The translations under genes were made by a program, and so were the position numbers. A DNA stretch of 64,000 nucleotides. It comes from Micromonospora mirobrigensis. GTDB taxonomy: Bacteria; Actinomycetota; Actinomycetes; Mycobacteriales; Micromonosporaceae. Below, piece by piece: positions 55,215 through 61,590 of this stretch. A model generated the notes under the pieces. The model was not told the origin of the DNA and made no database searches. It saw only the letters and a list, made by a program, of their open reading frames with translations. Each line of letters opens with the position of its first letter. The first letter of the stretch is position 1. The stretch covers positions 992,001 to 1,056,000 of the forward strand of contig NZ_FMCX01000001.1 in NCBI RefSeq assembly GCF_900091555.1, given 5' to 3'.

Positions 55215-55820
55215 ATGAGCCATCACGAGACCGCAGACCATCAGGACGTCGTGGACGTCCTGACCGCCGACCACCGCGAGGTGGAGGCCATCTTCGTCGA
55301 GCTGGAGACCCGGCAGGGCACGCCGGAGCACCGCCGGCAGCTGGCCGACGTGGTGATCGCCGAGCTGGTGCGCCACTCGATCGCCGAGGAGGCGTACGTC
55401 TACCCGGCCGCCCGCAAGGCGCTGCCGGACGGCGACCAGCTCGCCGAGCACGAGATCTCCGAGCACGCGGACGCCGAGCGGACCATGAAGGAGCTGGAGT
55501 CGCTCGACCCGTCGGACGCCCGCTTCGACGAGCTGCTGGCCCACCTGACCAGCACGATCCGCCACCACGTGCAGGACGAGGAGACCGACCTCTTCCCGCG
55601 GCTGCGCGCCGCGTGCGCCCGGGAGGAGCTGGTCGAGCTGGCCGGCAAGGTGCAGGCGGCCAAGAAGGCGGCGCCGACCCGGCCGCACCCGGCCGCCCCG
55701 GACCACCCGCCGGCGAACAAGCTGCTCGCCCCCGGCACCGGTCTGGTCGATCGGCTGCGCGACGCGCTCTCCGGCCGGCCGACCTCGATGGCGGAGCTGC
55801 GCGAGAAGCAGTCCTCCTGA
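55215..55820 (+). CDS. Hemerythrin-domain protein
   Basis: The 201-residue protein is a four-helix HHE domain. Diiron ligands appear in VLTADHREVEAIF (His), ELVRHSIAEEAYVYP (His, Glu), EHEISEHADAERTM (His, Glu) and IRHHVQDEETDLFP (His, Glu/Asp). A Pro-rich C-terminal tail of about 60 residues follows. It probably senses or buffers O2, NO or iron in the cytoplasm. The Shine-Dalgarno AAGGGG lies in the repeat end. Confidence 0.92.
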   Translation: MSHHETADHQDVVDVLTADHREVEAIFVELETRQGTPEHRRQLADVVIAELVRHSIAEEAYVYPAARKALPDGDQLAEHEISEHADAERTMKELESLDPSDARFDELLAHLTSTIRHHVQDEETDLFPRLRAACAREELVELAGKVQAAKKAAPTRPHPAAPDHPPANKLLAPGTGLVDRLRDALSGRPTSMAELREKQSS

Positions 55821-55828
55821 CCCTGTTC

Positions 55829-55864
55829 CGACGCGGCCACGCCCCTCGGGGCGTGGCCGCGTCG
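55829..55864. terminator. Bidirectional terminator
   Basis: CGACGCGGCCACGCCCC and GGGGCGTGGCCGCGTCG are perfectly complementary over 17 bp, separated by TC, between convergent hemerythrin and Lrp stops. Confidence 0.85.
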
Positions 55865-55867
55865 CGT

Positions 55868-56332
55868 TCAGCGGGTCGACGGGTAGGGGTCCGGCGGCCG
55901 CTCGAAGAAGGACTCCAGCACCACGACGGTCTGCGTACCGGTGACGCCCTCGACCTGGAAGAGCCGGCGCAGGGCGGCCTGGAGCTGTTCCGGGCTGCCG
56001 ACCCGGAGCTTGACCAGCAGCGAGGCCGGGCCGGCGATCACGTGCGCCTCCTCGACCTCGGGCAGCGCGGCGAGGGCGTCCCGGGTGGGCCGGTCGCCCA
56101 TCCACGCGTTCGCCTCCACCAGCACGAAGGCGAGCACCCCGCGGCCGACGGTGGCCGGGTCCACGTCCACCGTGGTCCGTCGGATCACGCCCTGTTCACG
56201 CAGCTTGCGGACGCGTTCGTGGGCGGCGCCGGTGGAGAGCCCCACCGCCGCCGCGAGGGCGGCGTACGACTGGGTCGCGTCGCGCTGGAGGGCGGCCAGC
56301 AGCCCCCGGTCCAGGTCGTCCACCGGCAACAC
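55868..56332 (-). CDS. Lrp/AsnC-family regulator
   Basis: This 154-residue protein has an N-terminal HTH (DRGLLAALQRDATQSYAALA, residues 8-27; AHERVRKLREQGVIR) and a RAM ligand/oligomer domain (VEEAHVIAGPASLLVKLRV). It controls amino-acid related genes. The divergent neighbour is a broken SMP-30 gene, so its usual adjacent target may be lost. The GTG at 56332 is close to GGAAGG; a GTG at 56323 has better spacing. Confidence 0.92.
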   Translation of the reverse strand: MLPVDDLDRGLLAALQRDATQSYAALAAAVGLSTGAAHERVRKLREQGVIRRTTVDVDPATVGRGVLAFVLVEANAWMGDRPTRDALAALPEVEEAHVIAGPASLLVKLRVGSPEQLQAALRRLFQVEGVTGTQTVVVLESFFERPPDPYPSTR

Positions 56333-56362
56333 CTTCCGTTCGGCGCGATCGGCTCATGCCGA

Positions 56363-56395
56363 CTCTTGTTCGGCAATGATAGCTTCAGGCCGAAT
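56363..56395. promoter_or_regulatory. Inverted repeat upstream of the Lrp gene
   Basis: TTCGGC (56369-56374) and GCCGAA (56389-56394) form a 6-bp inverted repeat 14 bases apart in a locally AT-richer patch (CAATGATAGCTT). Nearby GCCGA half-sites repeat. It is a candidate autoregulatory site. Confidence 0.4.
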
Positions 56396-56931
56396 CCCAG
56401 TCACTGACGGAGGCGATCGAGGTAGATCGGTTCACCGACCCCAGTTACGGCATCGACAGCGACTACGAGGGGCACCTCGGCGAGAGCGAGATCGGCGGCA
56501 ACCACGTCTACCGGGTCACCCCCGACGGCGACGTGCGGCGGGTCGCCGACGACTTCGGGCAGCCCAACGGGCTCGCCTTCGGCCCCGACGAGTCCCAGCT
56601 GTACGTGGTGGACACCCGTGCCCGGCACCTGCGCCGCTTCACGGTGACCGGGGACGGCGCCCTGCGCGGCGGCGACGTCTTCGCCACCTGCGACGCCGGC
56701 TCCTTCGACGGCGTACGCCTGGACCAGGCCGGGCGGGTGTGGGTGGCCGCGCACGACGGCCTGCACTGCTTCGACCCGGACGGGACGCTGCTCGGCAAGC
56801 TGCTCCTGCCGGAGGTGGTCGCCAACTTCACCTTCGGCGGCCCGAAGCGCAACCACCTCTACATCTGCGCCTCCAGCTCGCTCTACTCACTGCGGGTCAA
56901 CGTCAACGGGGTCCGCTACCCCGGCTGGTGA
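56383..56931 (+). pseudogene. 5'-truncated SMP-30/gluconolactonase-family gene
   Basis: The frame is open from after a TGA-TAG pair at 56377-56382. It encodes LTEAIEVDRFTDPSYGIDSD, then YEGHLGESEIGG, a beta-propeller stretch PNGLAFGPDESQLYVVDTRA and a normal C-terminus (NVNGVRYPGW). FTDPSYGIDSD-YEGH and NGLAF are mid-protein motifs of SMP-30 lactonases of about 300 residues, so roughly the first 100-130 residues are missing. No good start precedes the frame; a GTG at 56533 would lose still more. It may have been an Lrp-linked lactonase gene. Confidence 0.78.
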
Positions 56932-56941
56932 CCCGGACGTG

Positions 56942-56980
56942 CGACTCCCGGGCCACCGTCGCGCGGTGACCCGGGAGTCG
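56942..56980. terminator. Hairpin after the SMP-30 remnant
   Basis: CGACTCCCGGGCCACCG and CGGTGACCCGGGAGTCG pair over 17 positions with one C/A mismatch and a TCGCG loop. Convergent stops lie on both sides. Confidence 0.72.
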
Positions 56981-56988
56981 GGTGCTGC

Positions 56989-57174
56989 TCAGCGCGGAGA
57001 GGTGTCGCCCTCGCCGGTTCGCTGCTGGGCCATGTCCACGCCCTTGTCGATCTGGTTGTCGTACTTGCCGCCGGTGCGCTGGTCGACCTGGTCGCCGGCC
57101 TTGTCCAGGCCCTGGTCGACCTGCTTGTCGTGCTTGTCGGCGAAGTCCTGCGCCTTGTCCATGAAGTCACTCAT
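56989..57174 (-). CDS. MT0933/Rv0909-like small antitoxin-family protein
   Basis: The 61-residue charged protein has DKAQDFADKHDKQVDQGLDK and QRTGGKYDNQIDKGVDMA. Repeated DKxxDxxDKH/DQxDKG units define the MT0933-type antitoxin family. GGAGGAG precedes the ATG at 57174. No partner toxin is next to it, so it could be an orphan antitoxin or a stress protein of the same fold. The homology is good, the antitoxin role is not shown here. Confidence 0.75.
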   Translation of the reverse strand: MSDFMDKAQDFADKHDKQVDQGLDKAGDQVDQRTGGKYDNQIDKGVDMAQQRTGEGDTSPR

Positions 57175-57287
57175 GTCGCGTCTCCTCCAACTCGGTGTAC
57201 TTTCTGCCTTCCCTCGGGTCCGGACCGCAAACACCCGCCGGGGCCGTACGATCGCAGCCGTCTCCTCCCCCGAAGGGGCTTCCCGCC

Positions 57288-58766
57288 GTGCCGCGACGCC
57301 ACCGCCTGACCGCCGCCCTCCTCGCCCTCGCCGTGGCCGCCGGCTGCGACACCGCCCCGCCGGACCGGCCGGACGCACCGGCCCGCTGGGCCGACCCGGC
57401 GGCGACCGGGCCGTCCACACCGGCCCGGCCGCCCGCCACCACCCGCTCCCCCACCGCCTCCCCGTCGCCGACGGCCGCCCCGGTCAGCTGCCCCGACCCC
57501 CGGCCGGCCCCGGACACCGCCCGTGAACTCGACCTCAGCAGCGCCGGCTACCTGGGCGGCTCCGGCGAGGACAGCGCCAACGCGGTGGACGTGACGCCGC
57601 GCTGCGAGATCGTCGTGGGTGGACGCTTCACCGACGTGCGCGGCGGCGTCACCACCACCCTCGGCCGCGGTCCCGGCGCGGTGCTGCGCCTCGACGGCAC
57701 CGGGCGCCGGCTGCTCGGCGTCACCCGGCTGGCCGGAACGGTCGCCGACCTGGAGGTGCGCCGGCCCGGCGGGGAGATCGCCGTGGCCACCGACCGGGGC
57801 GTCGCGCTGCTCGACCCGACGGCCCGCGCCGTGCGCTGGCAGCGCCCCGGCGCCGCCGAGCGGGTGTCCGTCGGCACCGCCGGCACCGTCGCCGCCGTCG
57901 TGGGCGGGCAGGTCAAGGTGTACGACCGGACCGGCGCGCCGCTGGCCACCGTGCGGCCGGACGGGCGGACGGTGCACGACGTGGCCGTCGACGACCGGCA
58001 CGACCTGGTCCTCGTCGGCGGCTACCGCCAGGTGAACGCGCCGCCCTGCGGAACCGTGCAGATCCCCTGGCTGCACGGGTACGACCGGAGCGGCCGGCTG
58101 CGCTGGCGGGCGTACGACCATCCGGCCGGGCAGCTCGGCGACCGGTGCGCCGACAGCCGGGTGGAGCGGGTGGCGCTGGGCCGGGACGGCAAGCTCTACC
58201 TGGCCGGGCTGACCGACGGCGGGAACAGCGTCTTCGGCCGCTCCGCCGCGGACCTCGGCCGGGACGCCCCCAACGTCGGCGCCGACAAGTACGCCCAGCC
58301 GTTCAACACCGGCAACGCCCAGCAGACGTACCTGGCCCGGTTCGACCCGGCGTCGGGGCGGCAGCTCGCCGGCACGTTCCTGCTGGCCCGGATCGCCAGC
58401 AAGGGGGACCGGGGGAACACGATCACCCCGTCCGCGGTCACCGCCGACGAGCAGGGTCGGGTGTACGCGGGCGGGGTTTCCGCGTACCAGATCGCCGACC
58501 GGGACCGGATCACCCTGAACGGGCGGCGACTCGCCCCGTACGCGGGTGGCGACGCCTGGGTGCTGGTGCTCTCGGCCGACCTGCGCCGGCGTACCACCTG
58601 GGTGGTGCTCACCGACGGCGGCGCCGGCACGGTCCGCGCGGTGGCCGCGGGCTCGGGGATCGCGGCGGTGGCGGCCCGGGTCGACCGCGGCCCCTTCCAC
58701 CGCGGCCCGGGCGGGCGGTCCACGGCGAGCGGCGGCTACCTGGCGGCCTGGCCCGGTCTACGCTGA
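57288..58766 (+). CDS. Beta-propeller lipoprotein, unknown function
   Basis: The 492-residue protein has a lipobox AVAAGC (Cys about 20), a Pro/Thr/Ser-rich linker, and about 380 residues of repeated strands with SVGTAGTV, VHDVAVDDRHDLVLVGGY, ERVALGRDGKLYLAGLTDG and SAVTADEQGRVYAGGVS. This is a propeller of the SBBP/NHL kind. It is anchored outside the membrane, probably as a binding or sensor protein. Start at the GTG is chosen by the lipobox position. Confidence 0.8.
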   Translation: MPRRHRLTAALLALAVAAGCDTAPPDRPDAPARWADPAATGPSTPARPPATTRSPTASPSPTAAPVSCPDPRPAPDTARELDLSSAGYLGGSGEDSANAVDVTPRCEIVVGGRFTDVRGGVTTTLGRGPGAVLRLDGTGRRLLGVTRLAGTVADLEVRRPGGEIAVATDRGVALLDPTARAVRWQRPGAAERVSVGTAGTVAAVVGGQVKVYDRTGAPLATVRPDGRTVHDVAVDDRHDLVLVGGYRQVNAPPCGTVQIPWLHGYDRSGRLRWRAYDHPAGQLGDRCADSRVERVALGRDGKLYLAGLTDGGNSVFGRSAADLGRDAPNVGADKYAQPFNTGNAQQTYLARFDPASGRQLAGTFLLARIASKGDRGNTITPSAVTADEQGRVYAGGVSAYQIADRDRITLNGRRLAPYAGGDAWVLVLSADLRRRTTWVVLTDGGAGTVRAVAAGSGIAAVAARVDRGPFHRGPGGRSTASGGYLAAWPGLR

Positions 58767-58797
58767 GCGGGCGGGTGTCGCGGCGACGCCGATCGGG

Positions 58798-58803
58798 TAT
58801 CGA
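58798..58803 (+). promoter_or_regulatory. -10-like element ahead of the permease gene
   Basis: TATCGA, six bases, then GTG at 58810. The last base departs from TANNNT, so this is a weaker case of the leaderless pattern. Confidence 0.35.
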
Positions 58804-58809
58804 CCCGCC

Positions 58810-59952
58810 GTGACCGAGGAGACCGGTGTGGGCGGGGACGACGGGCGTACGCCCGAGGTGACGGCGGCGGGCGTGCGGCCCGGGCCGCGACAGGCCTGGG
58901 CGGCGCTGCCCTGGCTGGTCCGGACGGCGGTGGCGTGGAGCGCCTGCCTGATCGTGGTGATCATCGGCCTCTACCTGGTCGGCAAGGTGGCGGTGCTGCT
59001 GGCGCCGCTGGCCATCGCCCTGGCGGTCACCCTCTTCCTGGCCGCGCTGCTCGACCCGGTGCTGCTGCTCCTGCGGCGGCTGCGGGTGCCCGGTGCGCCG
59101 GCGGCCCTGCTCACCATCCTGCTGCTGCTCGGCATCCTGGTCGGCGTGGGCGTGCTGGTGTGGCGGCTGACCGCCGCCCAGTTCGGTGAGCTGAGCGACC
59201 AGCTCGGTGCGGGCCTGCAACGCAGCCGGGACTTCGTCACCTCCACCCTGCCGGTCTCCGACGCCCAGCTGGACAAGCTGATCGACCAGGTCCGGTCCGG
59301 TTTCGGCGGTGGTTTCGACCCGGTCGGCGGGGCACGGACGGCCGCCGAGGTGGCCGGCTCGACGCTACTCGCCCTGGTGCTGCTCTTCTTCCTGCTCAAG
59401 GACGGCCGGTCGATGTGGCGCTGGGTGCTGCGCCGGCTGACCGGCCCGAACCGGGACGTGACCGCCGAGGCCGGCCGGGCCGGCTGGCGGACCCTCGGCG
59501 CGTACAGCCGGGGCACGATGATCATCGCGGCGATCGACGCGATCGGCATCGGCCTGGCCCTGGTGCTGCTCGGCGTGCCGCTGGCCCTCCCGCTGGCGCT
59601 GATCACCTTCCTGGGCGGCTTCATCCCGATCATCGGTGCCACGGTGGCCGGCGCGGTGGCGGTGCTGGTGGCGCTGGCCGCGAAGGGGCCGACCACGGCG
59701 CTGCTGGTGCTGGCCGCGGTGATCGCCGTCCAGCAGATCGAGGGCAACCTCCTCGAACCACTGATCATGAAGCGTCAGGTGCAGCTGCACCCGGCGGTCA
59801 TCCTGGTGGTGGTCACCGCCGGCACGCTGATCGCGGGCATCGCCGGCGCGTTCGTCTCGGTGCCGATCGCCGCCGTCGCCTACCGCGTCGTCGACACCGT
59901 CCAACGCCATCGCGAACGGGTAGCCGCCGCCACTCCCCGCTCAGCGGGGTAG
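58810..59952 (+). CDS. AI-2E family transporter
   Basis: The 380-residue membrane protein has about seven to eight spans. The family signatures are LLALVLLFFLLKDGRSMWRW, GVPLALPLALITFLGGFIPI-IG and VQQIEGNLLEPLIM near the C-terminus. The family was named for autoinducer-2 export but its members also include Na+/H+ antiporters and putative permeases, so no substrate is assigned. A second GTG at 58828 has GAGGAG ahead. Its end overlaps the convergent hydrolase by 12 bases. Confidence 0.87.
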   Translation: MTEETGVGGDDGRTPEVTAAGVRPGPRQAWAALPWLVRTAVAWSACLIVVIIGLYLVGKVAVLLAPLAIALAVTLFLAALLDPVLLLLRRLRVPGAPAALLTILLLLGILVGVGVLVWRLTAAQFGELSDQLGAGLQRSRDFVTSTLPVSDAQLDKLIDQVRSGFGGGFDPVGGARTAAEVAGSTLLALVLLFFLLKDGRSMWRWVLRRLTGPNRDVTAEAGRAGWRTLGAYSRGTMIIAAIDAIGIGLALVLLGVPLALPLALITFLGGFIPIIGATVAGAVAVLVALAAKGPTTALLVLAAVIAVQQIEGNLLEPLIMKRQVQLHPAVILVVVTAGTLIAGIAGAFVSVPIAAVAYRVVDTVQRHRERVAAATPRSAG

Positions 59953-60588
59953 GTGCAGGGCGAACCAGGTGGCGGCCTGGTCGGCCACCTGGTCCAGCGT
60001 GCCGGGCTCCTCGAAGAGGTGCGTGGCGCCGGGGACGATCCGCAGCTCACCGGGGTCGCCCAGCTTCACCAGGGCCTCCTCGTTGAGCGTGATCACCTGC
60101 TCGTCCAGGCCACCGACCAGCAACAACGTCGGGGCCTGCACCCGCTCCAGCGCGGCGCCGGCCAGGTCCGGCCGGCCACCTCGGGAGACCACCGCGCCCA
60201 CCCGGTCCGGTCGGGCCGCCGCCGCGACCAGGGCCGCCGCGGCACCCGTACTGGCCCCGAAGAGGCCGGTCGGCAGCGGACCCACCTCCGGCTGACCGGC
60301 CATCCAGTCCACGATCGCGGCCAGCCGGTCGGCCAGCATCCCGATGTCGAAGCGCAGCTCGGCGGTCCGGGCGTCCACCCGGTCCTCCGCCTCGGTCAGC
60401 AGGTCGACCAGCACCGTGGCCAGGGCCCGGTCGTGCAGCACCCGGGCCACCGCCGTGTTGCGGGGGCTCTTGCGGGAGCTGCCGCTGCCGTGCGCGAAGA
60501 GCACCACCCCCACCGGGTCGTCCGGGATCACCAGATCGGCGGGGAGCCCGTCCCCGGCCACCGGGATCAGCGCCGCGCGCGTCTCCAT
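59941..60588 (-). CDS. Dienelactone-hydrolase-like alpha/beta hydrolase
   Basis: The 215-residue hydrolase has LVIPDDPVGVVLFAHGSGSS, the nucleophile loop GLFGASTGAAAA (Ser about 113 in G-A-S-T-G), LVGGLDEQV (acid) and GATHLFEEP (His). These are typical of the DLH/YfhR-type small esterases. Substrate unknown. GGAGGTCGGAG lies before the ATG at 60588, excluding a longer frame to 60720. Confidence 0.85.
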   Translation of the reverse strand: METRAALIPVAGDGLPADLVIPDDPVGVVLFAHGSGSSRKSPRNTAVARVLHDRALATVLVDLLTEAEDRVDARTAELRFDIGMLADRLAAIVDWMAGQPEVGPLPTGLFGASTGAAAALVAAAARPDRVGAVVSRGGRPDLAGAALERVQAPTLLLVGGLDEQVITLNEEALVKLGDPGELRIVPGATHLFEEPGTLDQVADQAATWFALHLPR

Positions 60589-60655
60589 CTCCGACCTCCG
60601 CAACCCCGGGCGGATGCCGCCCGGCGCGCCCCGCATACCCCGGGGTCCGCACCGC

Positions 60656-61093
60656 TCACCTGCTGCGCGTACGCATCGGCAGCTGCTCGCACATCGGGGT
60701 GGCCGCCCGGTCCCAGACACTGCCCTTCAACGCCACCGGATACCGGACCTCCCGGGCCCCGCCGTCGGCCGCCACCGCCGAGAACCGCACCGACAGCGGC
60801 TCCGCCCCGGACAGCGCGCCGCACTCGATCAGCACCTCCACGTCCAACCGCCCCACACCACCGGGACGCAGCAGCCGGGACCGGCCCGTGTCGCGAACCA
60901 GCACACCCGGCTGCCGGGCCTGCGCCGACCGCACCTCGACCGCCGCCGGCCCGGCGTTGACCAGCTCCAGCTGGCCGTCCAGCCGGATCAGCCGGCCCCG
61001 CGCATCTCGGTCGGGGATGCGCCGGGCAGCCTCGGACTCGTCTGCGCCCGGCGGGCGCGTACCCAGCTCGATGATCACGTCGTCGGCGGCCAT
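60656..61093 (-). CDS. Hypothetical cytoplasmic protein
   Basis: The 145-residue soluble protein has a central run of beta strands (LIRLDGQLELVNAGPAAVEV, VLIECGALSGAEPLSVRFSA) in the style of an immunoglobulin-like domain and no signal or span. I do not recognise the family. It is supported by good frame statistics and by TACCCT six bases before the ATG, the same leaderless spacing as neighbours. Confidence 0.6.
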   Translation of the reverse strand: MAADDVIIELGTRPPGADESEAARRIPDRDARGRLIRLDGQLELVNAGPAAVEVRSAQARQPGVLVRDTGRSRLLRPGGVGRLDVEVLIECGALSGAEPLSVRFSAVAADGGAREVRYPVALKGSVWDRAATPMCEQLPMRTRSR

Positions 61094-61099
61094 CCCGCC

Positions 61100-61105
61100 A
61101 GGGTA
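61100..61105 (-). promoter_or_regulatory. -10 element, leaderless promoter
   Basis: On the reverse strand TACCCT, six bases (GGCGGG), then ATG at 61093. Confidence 0.5.
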
Positions 61106-61162
61106 TGCCGCAGGCCCGCCCGCCGAGCGACGGCAGCGGCGGCCGTAAGTGCGCGCGAGTCC

Positions 61163-61198
61163 GATACCTCAGGGTCATCAATATGACTCTGAGGTATC
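61163..61198. repeat. 36-nt palindrome
   Basis: GATACCTCAGGGTCAT (61163-61178), a CAAT loop, then ATGACTCTGAGGTATC (61183-61198): 16-bp arms with a single mismatch. It is much AT-richer than its surroundings and lies in the 273-base gap between two divergent small genes. It is an operator, a terminator-like hairpin or a copy of a dispersed repeat. Confidence 0.8.
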
Positions 61199-61366
61199 AC
61201 TCGATCGGCTTCTTGCGCTCCGCCGGCAACGCCGACCACAGGCATCATGGCCCGCCCACGGGCGCTCGGGTGGGTGGCGCGGCGGTCGTTTGGGTGCGGG
61301 GTGATCGGGAAGGCGACGGGGGACCGACCCGGCGCAGCCGCGCCCCGACGGATCGCGAGGATCGCC

Positions 61367-61546
61367 ATGGCCCAGCAGCAGGACAAGCCCCGGCAGCAGA
61401 CCGCCCAGCGGGACCGCCGCGAACAGGACGCCGAGCGCGGTCGGGACTGGGCGGACGAGGCGGCGCAGGCGCGTACCGCCGACGATCCGCGGACGGCCGC
61501 CCCGCGCGACGCCGCGGGCCGCCCGTCCAACGGACGCCAGTTCTGA
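61367..61546 (+). CDS. Small charged hydrophilic protein, unknown
   Basis: The 59-residue protein is rich in Gln, Arg, Asp and Ala (QQQDKPRQQTAQRDRREQDA, then ERGRDWADEAAQARTADD). No fold is predicted by eye. GAGG seven bases before the ATG and a strong terminator right after it support a real gene. I do not recognise it. Confidence 0.55.
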   Translation: MAQQQDKPRQQTAQRDRREQDAERGRDWADEAAQARTADDPRTAAPRDAAGRPSNGRQF

Positions 61547-61550
61547 TCCT

Positions 61551-61590
61551 GACCCCGCCGCGCGGGCCGCAGGGCCCGCGCGGCGGGGTC
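61551..61590. terminator. Bidirectional terminator with 18-bp stem
   Basis: GACCCCGCCGCGCGGGCC and GGCCCGCGCGGCGGGGTC are perfectly complementary with a GCAG loop. The right arm overlaps the stop codon of the GH65 gene, so both convergent genes end in it. Confidence 0.88.
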
